Origin: Tetrapisispora phaffii CBS 4417
Taxonomy: Eukaryota; Ascomycota; Saccharomycetes; Saccharomycetales; Saccharomycetaceae
Length of the DNA stretch: 64,000 nt
Assembly (NCBI RefSeq): GCF_000236905.1
Contig: NC_016520.1
Coordinates: 992,001 to 1,056,000 of the forward strand
Direction of reading: 5' to 3'
Part shown: piece after piece, positions 1-10,719 of the stretch
How positions within the stretch are numbered: the stretch's first letter is position 1
Layout: the number at the start of each line of letters is the position of its first letter
The notes under the pieces: generated by a model
Databases searched by the model: none
What the model was told of the DNA's origin: nothing
What the model saw: the letters and a program-made list of their open reading frames with translations, nothing else
Position numbers and translations under genes: made by a program

Positions 1-770
1 TTTTTTCTACCTTCTTAATCAAGATATCCAGTTTACAATCACCACTTGCATCAGTAGCACTATTATACTCATTCATTACGTTAACTATTACAAATATACC
101 TATTTATCCTTTCTAACAATTAACTTAACTTGACTTAGCTAAGTTAGTCTAGTTCAGCTGAGTATTATATATATTATTATTAGTATTATTCTTATGTTAC
201 CACTGTTCTTATGGGGTTTTCCGTTATTCACCGAGACTTAAACTATGATTATTTTCTTTTTTTTTAATTTTTTTGTTTTTATCTTTTTCTGAAAAATGAA
301 CTTAAAATTTATACATTCAAAACTTCTTCATTATTCTTTTTTTCTATTTAATATTTTTCAAATTATAACTCTCTTCATATATATATACATATCAAACTAC
401 CTAGCTGTAATCTGTATTTATTGTTTTTCACTATATATATTGGAATCCTTTTTTTTCAGTTTATTTCAAATAATATTAAACCCTTCTAGTATAGTGTTGA
501 AATTCCATTATTATCCTTGCCCCGAACAAAACCATCCCTCCGCCCCCCTCATACGCGCATACAAGAGGCAAAATTTTTTTCGTATACACATTGTTATATT
601 TTATCTTCAAAAAATCTAATATAAGATCACTACATCTGCTTACAAACTTTAATATATTCTAATAACTATTCAGCTCCCCCCCCTCACATTCAAAAAGAAA
701 TAAAATAAAAAATAATACACCAATTTTACTACCAAGTTAATAACTGTTCTTTTATTTATTTTTTGACACA
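1..770. other. intergenic, upstream region of SOK1
   Basis: This is AT-rich non-coding DNA that ends at the SOK1 start codon. It holds long T tracts (about 249-285) and a short C-rich patch (about 675-685) that could be promoter elements. A 107-codon hydrophobic open frame at 296-619 looks like chance in T-rich DNA. No tRNA or repeat element is recognised. Confidence 0.6.
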
Positions 771-3731
771 ATGAATACTTCTACAACTGCTTCGACTGCT
801 GCCAATCCAAGCACAAGCAATAATGCAAACTCAGCATCAGCTTCAGGCTCTTCCAAGGGAAATCCATCCTCAAATGATATCTCAGCAAGTAATTCAAAAT
901 CCATGAGTAATCGATCAAGTATGGTTCAACATCATCCTCACCAGCATATCAAGAAAAACAGTTTACGAGATTATACAGATAGCATAATTAATATAAACAT
1001 CAACAAAAATGGCTGTGTGACTCCAACTATTAACGTAGAAAGAGAAATGGAAACTGAAGATGATAACTCTACTGGGGCCATAACGAATAAGAGAATTTCC
1101 GCTACAATCAATGCCGACAACAACAAAATCAACATGAGCAACAACAACAATAATAACGATAACACTCGCTCTGATACAAGCAATGCCATGAGCGTGAGTG
1201 GCAATATTACGGTCAATAATAGTAATTCATCTTCGTCTTTCTTCAAACCATTTGACCCTCAAACCGGCCAATTTATTAATAATTCAGAGGACGTAAACAT
1301 AAGTGATAGTGATATTGACATGTCCAACGAAGACCATGAAGATGATGCTTACGATAATAAACTTGTTCAGACAAGTGATGCTAATGACAATGTCGATATC
1401 GAAATAGAACTAGACGACGACGTTAATTCAAGGACGAACCAGGATATAAGAATAAACCCAGAGGATAACGTCGGAAGTGCAGATAATGAAAAAAACACAA
1501 TCAAAGGAGTGACAACAATCGCTGAATCAGAGAATGAGAGTGAACAACTGTTATTGGATATTAAAAAAATTAGCAATAACAATAAATTTAGATCACAATC
1601 ATTACCAATCACATTGCATTCTTCTTTAAGAAGACTCCCCACTTTTGTAACATCTCATCCACAAAGTAAAAGCATCCCTGCCTCAACAGATCCATCCAGT
1701 TTGAATGATAATAGTGTAGAAAGCAGCAATCTTAATAGGTTCAATCAAGCTCAAAATCACTCATCTCTTCAAGGAGGAGGAGGAGTAAATAAAAGAAAAT
1801 ACAACAGATCCTATCGGTCAATATTAAGAGCTACTAACAAACCTGCACAAACATCACATCCATCTCTATTGTTCAAAAAATCATCGCCAGATGCCACTGA
1901 CTCCTCCTCTTTTGTGTCGTCGTCATCCCCACATTTACCAACTTTTCAAACCAATTCATCAAAAATTAATATACAAAATGATATCCCTTCAAATACAAAA
2001 AATTCATTATTCTTCAAAACTAACAATTCTCATAACCACAAATTGATTTCATACAGCAATTTAGACAATTTAACTTTGGAAGAAAGAATAGACTACATTA
2101 AATCTACATCTGGTCCACTACCGTTGCCTCCAATCAACCTACAATGTTTGAAAGAAATTGATCTACAAGAAATTGTGAAAAACCCTCAACTGAGGCATGA
2201 TATCGTCTTTGATCCTCTATTACAATTTAGACCAAATTTGGATGGTGAGAGAGGTTTCAAAAAGACACAACTTGCAGACAAGTACTGGAAGGATGTTGAA
2301 AACGAATTGTACGTCTATATGAGAAGACCAGAGGTTTTTGATTACAACAAGACACACCTAGTTCCATTATTCGACACATTGAGAGACGTTCTACTGACCA
2401 CTGTACCTCAAAAAGAATCTGACATGATTAATGGAATTTTGGACACTGAATTGACTGTTCAAGAGTTAATTAAGGGATCATTACAATTGTCTAATTTCTC
2501 GGATTGGCTAGCAGAATTATTAAAACATCATTGTGCACCAATGAGAGATCCATGGGTTGACAAAATGAATACCAAATTCAAAGAATCTGAAGAAGAAGCA
2601 TCATTGCCAAAATTAATAGAGGCTTTGAAGTTAGTTTTCCAAATTTTAGAAGCAATGAAATTAGATATCGCAAATCATCAAATTAGAATCTTGAGACCTG
2701 CATTATTAAGCAATGCCATAGAATTTGAAAAACAATACTTCCATCCTTTGATGAACTCAAATAAAATTGACTTTAAATCGTCCCTAAACTGGTTCAACAG
2801 CAAAGTTAAAGAGAGTGAAGCTGAAAATTCGATTAAGAAAGATCAACTTACAGTCCAGGAGAACTATAGGCTATGTATTAGATCTATTATTAGTTTGTTA
2901 TCTTGTCGTAAAATGGTGAGAAATTACCCAACTACCTTGGTTTTTGACCATACAAGGCTAATATTACTAAGAGCAGATCTTCGTCAAGTTGTTTGTTTAT
3001 TAATTTGCAGATTACTGTTTCAACAATTAGTTGCTAGTGACACTACAATTTCACCAAAAAGTAAAGAATACATTAATAAAGAATACCCAGTAAACAAATT
3101 AAAGAGTGATATTTTAAGTATTATTAGTGACGAACACGGTAACTGTAGATGGACTAAAAACATAATGTCTATTTCTATCCATTTCTGTAAGGTTATTAAT
3201 GATCTAAACGTCCGTTTTATAAATACTCAAACTCAAAATTCTGATTCTAAAATATCTGGTGATGACAATGTATCAACTACGACTAATGTTAACAAATTAC
3301 CAACACTAGATCAAAATAAAATCAATTTTGCCAAGTCCTGGTTATCCAAACAAACACAACCCTTAAGTGAAGTATATGGAGTGCTCGAAAGAAGAGTTTT
3401 TACTGCATTAGAAAATACAATATACGAGAATGCAGGTTGTACTTTGGATGGTAGAGTTAAACAAGATTTTATCAATTTTTGTAATACAAATACAACTAAT
3501 GATAAAAAAATTACTTCTACAACACCAAATCAACAACAAAAATTGTCGGTTGCTGCAAATACTCATAACAAGAAACATTTACTGGCTGTTACAGAAATTT
3601 CAGAACTGGAAAATAGTTATTACCACTTATATTCGATTGTAAACTTCCATTGGTCAGTATTTGGTAATTATTACATTGAATCATCAAACAATACAATGAA
3701 ATCAGCAGCCAATTTATCAAAAATTAAATAA
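771..3731 (+). CDS. SOK1: Sok1-like Tcp11-domain protein
   Basis: The 986-residue protein resembles S. cerevisiae Sok1 (YDR006C, about 900 aa), a high-copy suppressor of loss of cAMP-dependent protein kinase. Residues 1 to about 430 are low-complexity, rich in Asn, Ser and acidic runs. A conserved helical region of the Tcp11 family spans about residues 435-950 and opens with LTLEERIDYIKSTSGPLPLP. The start is the first ATG, preceded by an A/T-rich leader. Sok1's biochemical role is poorly known; the family is linked to cAMP/PKA signalling. Gene order supports the call: SOK1 and RAD57 are near neighbours at YDR006C-YDR004W, and here DSF2 from the sister region lies between them. The insert-rich N-terminus is typical of this genome and is unlikely to be structured. 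Confidence 0.88.
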   Translation: MNTSTTASTAANPSTSNNANSASASGSSKGNPSSNDISASNSKSMSNRSSMVQHHPHQHIKKNSLRDYTDSIINININKNGCVTPTINVEREMETEDDNSTGAITNKRISATINADNNKINMSNNNNNNDNTRSDTSNAMSVSGNITVNNSNSSSSFFKPFDPQTGQFINNSEDVNISDSDIDMSNEDHEDDAYDNKLVQTSDANDNVDIEIELDDDVNSRTNQDIRINPEDNVGSADNEKNTIKGVTTIAESENESEQLLLDIKKISNNNKFRSQSLPITLHSSLRRLPTFVTSHPQSKSIPASTDPSSLNDNSVESSNLNRFNQAQNHSSLQGGGGVNKRKYNRSYRSILRATNKPAQTSHPSLLFKKSSPDATDSSSFVSSSSPHLPTFQTNSSKINIQNDIPSNTKNSLFFKTNNSHNHKLISYSNLDNLTLEERIDYIKSTSGPLPLPPINLQCLKEIDLQEIVKNPQLRHDIVFDPLLQFRPNLDGERGFKKTQLADKYWKDVENELYVYMRRPEVFDYNKTHLVPLFDTLRDVLLTTVPQKESDMINGILDTELTVQELIKGSLQLSNFSDWLAELLKHHCAPMRDPWVDKMNTKFKESEEEASLPKLIEALKLVFQILEAMKLDIANHQIRILRPALLSNAIEFEKQYFHPLMNSNKIDFKSSLNWFNSKVKESEAENSIKKDQLTVQENYRLCIRSIISLLSCRKMVRNYPTTLVFDHTRLILLRADLRQVVCLLICRLLFQQLVASDTTISPKSKEYINKEYPVNKLKSDILSIISDEHGNCRWTKNIMSISIHFCKVINDLNVRFINTQTQNSDSKISGDDNVSTTTNVNKLPTLDQNKINFAKSWLSKQTQPLSEVYGVLERRVFTALENTIYENAGCTLDGRVKQDFINFCNTNTTNDKKITSTTPNQQQKLSVAANTHNKKHLLAVTEISELENSYYHLYSIVNFHWSVFGNYYIESSNNTMKSAANLSKIK

Positions 3732-4688
3732 ATTTGTAATTTTTAAAGTTCTCTTATATTTTTTTTTTCTATAAAAATATTTCTAGTTTCGAAGAATATC
3801 ATTTAGAATAATAAATATGAACATTATCACTTTTTTTTTTCCGTTAATCGTCTCTATCTAAGTATTGTTTACTTCAATCGTGTTCAATATTCAACTTTAC
3901 TTGAAATTCATATCTTATTGATGATGATTATTATTAGTATTATTTACTAGTATTAGGCGATTTTAATATTCGTCATTTGAACAAGTATTAAATTGGCAGA
4001 GAAATGGCGCACCCAATACAATTACCAGGAAAGGAATAAAAAGAAAAAAGAATATGTCTCTATCGCTATACTACCTTTTCACTGAAAGAAATAAAAAATA
4101 AAAAGAAATACGACCAAATCGAGAAATGTTGAGCCCTCTAATAGAAATTTTCACCTATAAATAAATTTGTATAACCCACAAAAATGGAAATATCCGTTTT
4201 TCTTTTTTAAAAGGAATCTGATCTTACTGTTTTATAATACAGCGGAAGTGCAAAAACAACAAAGAAACAACATTTCGTGAAGCAACAGATTTGAATCATT
4301 GAAGTTAAATTCAAATAATGATTTTTTTGCAATAATAAATATTCAGTGAAGACAAACAAATATTCATATCTATGTTATAAAAAAGTTAAATCTAGTTCTT
4401 ACCATTCTATAAAAATTATGTGACTTGATCGTAAAAAAATCTCATCTCGTTAATCTTATAATACCTGCTTCAAAAACACCCAATAGGCTAAGTTCAAAAT
4501 ATTTAAACTGCATTTTAGAAGCTACGTTAAAATATAAAACAAAATATATTATTAATAAAATATAAAGGTTATTGATCCGGTATAAAAATATTATTTCCTT
4601 AAAATATTCCAAAAAACATCATTTCTTTCTATTTTATATCCATTCTTGTTATCTATTCTACAGTGCATTTTCTTTTGGGATATATCAT
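3732..4688. other. intergenic between SOK1 and DSF2
   Basis: These 950 bases hold the SOK1 3' end and the DSF2 promoter. The sequence is AT-rich with several homopolymer T and A runs. An open frame in phase with DSF2 extends upstream from 4689 to 4572 but contains no ATG, so it is treated as leader. No RNA gene is recognised. Confidence 0.6.
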
Positions 4689-7121
4689 ATGCCAGTTATC
4701 ACGAACGATCGTTCACCTTTGGACGATCTAGGAAATGGCCATTTCAATAAGAATGATTTAATTAAGGATAAATCTTTTAAGAATAATAATATGATTGCAG
4801 CACAGAGCCTCTACAGCAATGCAAACGTTAGTTTAATGTCATTTGACACAATTGCGACTACGGAAAGACTATTGGACAAGTTAGATCTTAGTGTTGATGA
4901 TGAAGAAATCTTACAACAAGCATTGATAGAGGAAGAAACAAAGAGAAACCAATCTTTTAAGGAATTCAATGCAAAAGGTTCTGTTCCAGCTTCAAAATTT
5001 CAATCTTTACGTGACGTTAAGAAGATACCAGATCAAACAGTGAAACCAATTGAAAATAATAATTTGGAAGAATTAAGTAACATTAAATTGAAGAATAATG
5101 GTACAGTCACCTCTATTCAACAACATTCCATCTCCAATAATCGCTATTCTTATTTTGTAGAAGAAGAATCAGATTCTGAAGATACAGAATTAAATGATTA
5201 CAATCTTCTACAAACTATTCATATTAATAAAAACAACGATACTAACATTACTAATACTACCAATAATAACAAACTTCTTCATAACAATAACCATTTTCAG
5301 AATAATATAAGGAATAACTATAATCGAAGTGATTTTAATACCAATTTTAATGCCAATAACAACAACAACAATTTTAATAATCATTCTTTTCAAATTCAAG
5401 ATAAAAAATTTAGTCAAAATAAAAGGCAACCATTCCAAGATTCACATAATTTCCCAAGGAATCCTTCTCCAGGACTTTATTTACCTAATCATAGCATGTC
5501 AGCGATGACAAATAATAGAAATCACTACCAACAATTTAATAATGCTCAAAACATTCCAGGTCAACGTGAAAAAGTCAGGAATGTAATTAATTTTGAAAAA
5601 TATAGAGTACAAAACAATATTCAATCTCATCAAGGACATAACTTACCAAAATCAAGAAGTGTACATAATCAATCTACAAATAATAATTTTCCATCCACAC
5701 AAGCTTTGCATAATTTACAACAAAATACTAAACCATTTCATATATTCAATAAAAATACCGACCCTGTAATACGGCCTAATAAGATCTCAAATACGAGTAG
5801 TCAGAAAACTCAAAGAAGCCAAAGTTTTGAATTAAATACAAGTGAGGCACTAACAAAACCAATTTCTCATTCATCAGCCGATACCATTCCTACAACACCT
5901 TCAAAAAATCAGACCAATAATAACTCTATTTTATTCTCAACTGAAACTTCTGCATCTGTAAATAAATCATCACCAGCAGCCACGTCATTAAAACTATCAT
6001 CTCATTCAACATATAGTGACACTGAACCTGATTTTAAAACCCATAAGAAGAAATCATCATTCTCATTGAAAAATATATTTAGATCCCCAAAAGCAAACAA
6101 AGATAAAAGAGCATCGTCCGAATTGTCTGAAGAGAATACTGTCCTTCCACTTAATAGAGAATTTCTTATAGACCAAGGAGATACAAGTATCTCTTCACCT
6201 GATAAAAAAAATAAATTCCAATTCGGAGGTCCTTTGCATATGCCCAAAAATTTAAGGTTGAATAAGGGAAATCATAAAAATAAAGAAGGTTATTCTCAAC
6301 ATGCTCGTTCATTTTCAGATTACGCAGATACTAATTTAGGAAGAAAACATTTCGAAAACTCTGTTAGCAAAGTTCAAAGTAACTCTGATGTCTATAATAA
6401 AAATGGAAACGATATTAGATATTTTGCTAATCCTGAAAGAAAGATGTCTATGGAGGAACAACATTTAATCGTAGATTTAAGTACTACTAATAATAAACAA
6501 AGTCAATCACTTAAAGTAAATAATAATGTTACGAGTAATAGTGAAACCCAATCCAATGTAATCGATAACGCATTAAAATTAAGAAATGAAGGTAAGGTAG
6601 AAGAATCTACAGAAGTATTGAGATTAGCATGTTTTGAAAGCAATTTAACTGCTTTTTTACTTTATGGTTTAGCATTAAGAAACGGCTACGGTGTAACAGT
6701 AAATTATAAACAATCATTGCATTATATTAAAGAAGCTACTGGAATTTTATCTTTTGAAGAACAAGTATTTGAAGTAGACATTGATCCGATTAAATTGGAG
6801 AGGGAATCAAGTGTTCCAGATAAAATTCAAGAGCCTCAAGTTCCAGCTTTGTACGAATACGGAATTGCATATTTGAAAGGATATGGTTTTGATGAACCAA
6901 ATGAACAACTAGGGTTAAAATGTTTAGGAAAAGCAGCTTCTCTGGGACATGTCGATTCTATGTGCATATGTGGTACCATCTGGTCCAGATCTTCATATAC
7001 TAGGAAAAGAGATCTCGTCAAGGCAGCTGCCTGGTTCAGAATTGCAAAAAGCAAAGGTGTTGACTTAGTAGGCTCCGATTGGATTTATAAGGATAAATAC
7101 AAAGAACCTTCAAGTATCTGA
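4689..7121 (+). CDS. DSF2: Dsf2-like protein with Sel1-type repeats
   Basis: An 810-residue protein counted from the first ATG at 4689 (MPVITNDRSP). It resembles the S. cerevisiae Dsf2 family (YBR007C), named as a deletion suppressor of mpt5 and reported at the bud neck. About the first 620 residues are disordered, with Asn-rich runs and basic/Ser patches. The C-terminal part, about residues 625-800, has Sel1-like helical repeats visible in LLYGLALRNGYG and YEYGIAYLKGYG. Position supports the name: YBR007C occupies the sister position to YDR006C (SOK1), and orientation agrees with S. cerevisiae chromosome II. Other Sel1-repeat proteins such as the Chs4/Skt5 group are an alternative from sequence alone. 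The molecular function is unknown. Confidence 0.72.
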   Translation: MPVITNDRSPLDDLGNGHFNKNDLIKDKSFKNNNMIAAQSLYSNANVSLMSFDTIATTERLLDKLDLSVDDEEILQQALIEEETKRNQSFKEFNAKGSVPASKFQSLRDVKKIPDQTVKPIENNNLEELSNIKLKNNGTVTSIQQHSISNNRYSYFVEEESDSEDTELNDYNLLQTIHINKNNDTNITNTTNNNKLLHNNNHFQNNIRNNYNRSDFNTNFNANNNNNNFNNHSFQIQDKKFSQNKRQPFQDSHNFPRNPSPGLYLPNHSMSAMTNNRNHYQQFNNAQNIPGQREKVRNVINFEKYRVQNNIQSHQGHNLPKSRSVHNQSTNNNFPSTQALHNLQQNTKPFHIFNKNTDPVIRPNKISNTSSQKTQRSQSFELNTSEALTKPISHSSADTIPTTPSKNQTNNNSILFSTETSASVNKSSPAATSLKLSSHSTYSDTEPDFKTHKKKSSFSLKNIFRSPKANKDKRASSELSEENTVLPLNREFLIDQGDTSISSPDKKNKFQFGGPLHMPKNLRLNKGNHKNKEGYSQHARSFSDYADTNLGRKHFENSVSKVQSNSDVYNKNGNDIRYFANPERKMSMEEQHLIVDLSTTNNKQSQSLKVNNNVTSNSETQSNVIDNALKLRNEGKVEESTEVLRLACFESNLTAFLLYGLALRNGYGVTVNYKQSLHYIKEATGILSFEEQVFEVDIDPIKLERESSVPDKIQEPQVPALYEYGIAYLKGYGFDEPNEQLGLKCLGKAASLGHVDSMCICGTIWSRSSYTRKRDLVKAAAWFRIAKSKGVDLVGSDWIYKDKYKEPSSI

Positions 7122-7335
7122 GCTTCCTTAGATTTACCACTAGACTTATAAGATACAAATAGGTATATACAGACACATAGATATGTAAACATAAAGTTAC
7201 ACTATATTAAATTACAGAATTCTATCATATATATCCATTGTAACGTCAAGGAACAAAAGTAGTTCGTTGGGCTTTTATTAACAACTGTCATTATAATCTA
7301 AGGAAATACCTAAATAATGTACATTTATAATACTG

Positions 7336-8736
7336 TTACATGTACTCGATACCTTTTTCTGAAATAGTATATGCTAATTCTTTATTTGTCGTGTAGGTAG
7401 AAAAGACAATTTTCATTATCCTCTTTACTTGCCAAAATGCAGATGGGTCGTTCCCTTTGTACAAGTGTGCTTCACCTCTAGTTACTAGTAACGATGCTTT
7501 ATATGATTTTTTCAATAATATTCGAGTTGAAACATGATTAGCCCAAGACAATCCTAAGTTTGGCGTGTGTGTGTCAACTTTCCTTTTTACTATTTTATTA
7601 TTTTTCGGTGCATTGAAACTTTTTGAAATTCCTTCCTCTACATTTTGTAAACCCTCTTTGTTGTTATTACTAGCCTTACTAGATTTCTTATCGTTATTTA
7701 TAAATTCTTGTTTCACTCTTATACCATTTATTTCCATGGCTTTATTTATTTCCCTTTCTACCAACATATAATCGTCATCATCAGATAAAATTGCACTATC
7801 TTCCAAATTATTTTTATTATTAACATTTGATTCGCTTAGTTTTTGTCTGTAAACTATACTTGAATCTTTCCATCCAACAATCCATCCCATTTGATAATCA
7901 TAGTCACTAATTTCATGAGAAAAAGAATCGGTAGACGTGAGAAGTATTTTGTCACTGACTTGATTTGCTACTACTATTGCTACTGAATATTTTTTAGCCA
8001 AAAATAATAAGTGTTCAGCGAGTTCATTGATATAATGTCTATTTGCATGAGATTCTTTGAAAGAACTACTTTGTAACTCAACTCTCATATGATGAGAGAT
8101 AGAATCTATAATAAGTAGATTAATATCCTTATTTTGTTCAAGTAATACTGGCAATTGGACTTTAATGATATGCTCTTGGGTCATTAAATCATTACAACCA
8201 ACAGTAAATATATTACTTTGTGACACATTATTATTAGAAAATTCAGGCCTTGATGTTATTATTTCTTTTAATCTTTCAGTAGGTAAATCGCCTTCTGTCG
8301 TTATGTACACACTTTTACCATTTAAACCACCAAGTGAGAGAGGAAGCTGGACACTTAAAGATAATAACATTAGAAATTGAGATTTACCAGTAGAACTCTC
8401 ACCAAATATTTCTGTTATACCATGTGTATATATACCACCACCAAGAAGATTATCAATTTCCACATCGCCTGTTGTAAAGGAAACTGGTTTGCTAAGTTCA
8501 GTAAGTAAAACTGGTTTATCTTTTTCTTCATTTTGTTGTTCCAATTCTCTGATAAGGATTTGTTTAAATTTCACCACTTCATTGATTGACCGTTTCAATA
8601 CTCTTGATAAATCATTAGGATTCAACATTAAAAATTCCATAACCGTGACATTATTCTGTGCAGAGGCTTCAAGTATGAGAGTGAACTCTGGGAGATATAA
8701 TAGTTCACTATTAGGTAACTCATCATATAAGTCCAT
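7336..8736 (-). CDS. RAD57: Rad57, RecA/Rad51-paralog recombination ATPase
   Basis: A 466-residue RecA-fold protein, close to S. cerevisiae Rad57 (460 aa). Rad57 works with Rad55 as a heterodimer that stabilises Rad51 filaments during homologous recombination and double-strand break repair in the nucleus. The Walker A motif GESSTGKS is at residues 112-119 and a Walker B strand (LLIIDS) ends at Asp211. An Asn/Lys-rich insert lies at about 310-380, before the C-terminal strands. The ATG at 8734-8736 is the only sensible start. The next gene upstream is COQ1 on the same strand, about 470 bp away. Orientation relative to SOK1 and the trehalase gene matches S. cerevisiae chromosome IV (YDR004W). 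Confidence 0.92.
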   Translation of the reverse strand: MDLYDELPNSELLYLPEFTLILEASAQNNVTVMEFLMLNPNDLSRVLKRSINEVVKFKQILIRELEQQNEEKDKPVLLTELSKPVSFTTGDVEIDNLLGGGIYTHGITEIFGESSTGKSQFLMLLSLSVQLPLSLGGLNGKSVYITTEGDLPTERLKEIITSRPEFSNNNVSQSNIFTVGCNDLMTQEHIIKVQLPVLLEQNKDINLLIIDSISHHMRVELQSSSFKESHANRHYINELAEHLLFLAKKYSVAIVVANQVSDKILLTSTDSFSHEISDYDYQMGWIVGWKDSSIVYRQKLSESNVNNKNNLEDSAILSDDDDYMLVEREINKAMEINGIRVKQEFINNDKKSSKASNNNKEGLQNVEEGISKSFNAPKNNKIVKRKVDTHTPNLGLSWANHVSTRILLKKSYKASLLVTRGEAHLYKGNDPSAFWQVKRIMKIVFSTYTTNKELAYTISEKGIEYM

Positions 8737-9210
8737 TTCTTTTTTGATAGCCTGATTTGCGATGATTAAACAATATAGAGACCAAAATTAGCAGAGTATT
8801 GACTTTATTTCTTTTATTCTTATATATATTCTAATAGCATTGTCAAATTATCTGTGCTTCAAATTTATCTCAAGATGTCATCGGCGCGTAAAGTACAACA
8901 TACATAAGTAAGATTCATAGAACTATAAGTTTGGCAAAAATGTGAAACTAGTAGTTCCCGATATTTAAAGTTAATATCGTCAGCTGTTAGAATTAGTTTA
9001 GATAGTTCTATTAGGTAATTGAATTTTGAAATATGCCATTTTTTATTTACTTTTGCGTACATATAGTATACTATTTACAGTTATTTTCTTAGCTTGTAAT
9101 ATTTCTAGGACTACGATGCGAGATAATGAATTGAAATGATACTCAAAAGCATTCATGCTGTATTCCTATTGTAGTTCAATGTTATAATTTATTATCTTTA
9201 ATTCAGTGGT
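8737..9210. other. intergenic between COQ1 and RAD57
   Basis: This region contains the RAD57 promoter and COQ1 3' end. A GCGCGT hexamer near 8885 is one base from an MCB box but is not convincing. A 65-codon frame at 8865-9062 has no recognisable similarity and is probably chance. Confidence 0.55.
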
Positions 9211-10719
9211 TTATTTTTTTCTCGATAGAATGGAATTTGTTAAAAATTCTAATGCAGCTCTGGAATCAGAATTTGGTAATGCGGTTCTTAAGTTTGATAA
9301 TGCCATATCTCTATACTTCTCAGCTAACTTCCTTGTTTGTTCTACACCATTGTACTTTTTAACAGCTTCTACGGCAACCTGAACATCTGATTTCTCGGAA
9401 AAGTTTCTTAGAATCAATGGTCCTAATGACTTATCTTCTTTCCATGCATATAACACGGGTGCTGTTGCAATGCCTAAGCTTAAATCTGCGCCAGATGGTT
9501 TCCCTAAAGCCTTTTTTGAAACAGTAAAATCCAACATATCGTCAACTAATTGGAAACAAATACCAATATTTTTACCAAATTCAAAGCATTCATCAACAAC
9601 CTTTTTATCAACACCAGACAGAATAGCTGCTGATCTACATGCCATCGAAATTAAAGAGGCAGTTTTAAGATACGTTTTATGCAAATAATAATCAAATGCT
9701 GTGTCTATAACCTCTTCATGGCTAACCTTTTCTGATGGATTAATTGAAACTCTATAATCATGAACTTTATTTTGCAAGTTCTTTGATTCTGGCGGAATAT
9801 TTTTGCTTACATCACCATAATTAATTGTAGTTAAATTTTTATCAACTGATGTATTTTTCAATTGCATAAATTCACCTTCAACTAAATTTGCAATACTATT
9901 TGACATCAATTCAACCACTTCAGGATTTCTTAATCGAGAAATTGAAACCGTTGCTCTACCTAATAAAAAGTCACCAGCTAAAACTGCCATTTTATTAGTA
10001 AATGCCTTATTTCCGCTGTCTTTACCTCTTCTTGTATCGGAATGATCAATCACATCATCATGCAAAAGAGAAGCAGTATGAATCATTTCTACAATTTCAG
10101 CTAATCTTCTTTGTTTTGGTAAAATACCATTTTCGACGTCGAATGATGATTGTGGTAAGGGTTCAGGACCTCTGGTTAAAGGATTAACAGGTTTAATTCC
10201 ATGTAAAATATGTAAAGGAGAAAAACTTGAAATTGGATTTTCTAGTAATATTGATTTATTACCACTGTTTTTATGTGTTAAATTTTCTGGTAATTTTGAA
10301 TAAACTGGATCATCTGGTATATCTGCTGAGTCTAATCTTAATGGATTTCTTTTTTCAATTGGGATTTTAGATAAACCTTTAGACATCAACAAAACAATCA
10401 ATGGTCGTATTTTCTTACCTTCTGCTTCAAAATAGTAACTTGTAACTCTGTTTAAAATTGGATGACCAGAACTAATTAAATCCATTACATGTTTTGCTAA
10501 ATTGCTCATCTCGTTAGAGACAATTGAATTTGGATTCTTTAACATAATTGCAGGGGTGACCAATTTTGTCGCCATGGAAATAGCATCTGAAAAGATGGAT
10601 TTATTTCTCTTGAAGGTCAATATCTGTGGTCGACTAGTGATATTTCTTGAATTATTACAAATAAATTTGTCGAAAGATTTAAGAAATGATTTGCTAACCA
10701 TAGAAGTACCAGCTTTCAT
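9211..10719 (-). CDS. COQ1: hexaprenyl diphosphate synthase, mitochondrial
   Basis: A 502-residue trans-prenyltransferase matching Coq1 (YBR003W, 473 aa), which makes the polyprenyl tail of ubiquinone at the mitochondrial inner membrane, matrix side. Two aspartate-rich Mg-diphosphate motifs are intact: DDVID at residues 221-225 and DDMLD at 393-397. The first has the usual flanks (LLHDD and HSDTRRG). The N-terminus is basic, Ser/Thr-rich and lacks acidic residues for the first 16 positions, as expected for a mitochondrial presequence. The ATG at 10717-10719 is used; a second Met at residue 7 could also serve. An insert at about residues 140-200, rich in Pro/Ser/Asn, makes it longer than the S. 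cerevisiae protein. RER2, another prenyltransferase gene, is the next gene, as in S. cerevisiae. Confidence 0.94.
   Translation of the reverse strand: MKAGTSMVSKSFLKSFDKFICNNSRNITSRPQILTFKRNKSIFSDAISMATKLVTPAIMLKNPNSIVSNEMSNLAKHVMDLISSGHPILNRVTSYYFEAEGKKIRPLIVLLMSKGLSKIPIEKRNPLRLDSADIPDDPVYSKLPENLTHKNSGNKSILLENPISSFSPLHILHGIKPVNPLTRGPEPLPQSSFDVENGILPKQRRLAEIVEMIHTASLLHDDVIDHSDTRRGKDSGNKAFTNKMAVLAGDFLLGRATVSISRLRNPEVVELMSNSIANLVEGEFMQLKNTSVDKNLTTINYGDVSKNIPPESKNLQNKVHDYRVSINPSEKVSHEEVIDTAFDYYLHKTYLKTASLISMACRSAAILSGVDKKVVDECFEFGKNIGICFQLVDDMLDFTVSKKALGKPSGADLSLGIATAPVLYAWKEDKSLGPLILRNFSEKSDVQVAVEAVKKYNGVEQTRKLAEKYRDMALSNLRTALPNSDSRAALEFLTNSILSRKK

Noticed and set aside
296..619. 107-codon open frame upstream of SOK1
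   Set aside because: Phe/Ile/Tyr-rich translation of T-rich DNA, no similarity, and no codon pattern like the real genes.
4572..4688. N-terminal extension of DSF2 by an upstream in-phase open frame
   Set aside because: No ATG in the extension; hydrophobic AT-rich translation. Similar non-ATG extensions were dropped for MCD1, the EDS1-like gene and MRPS35.
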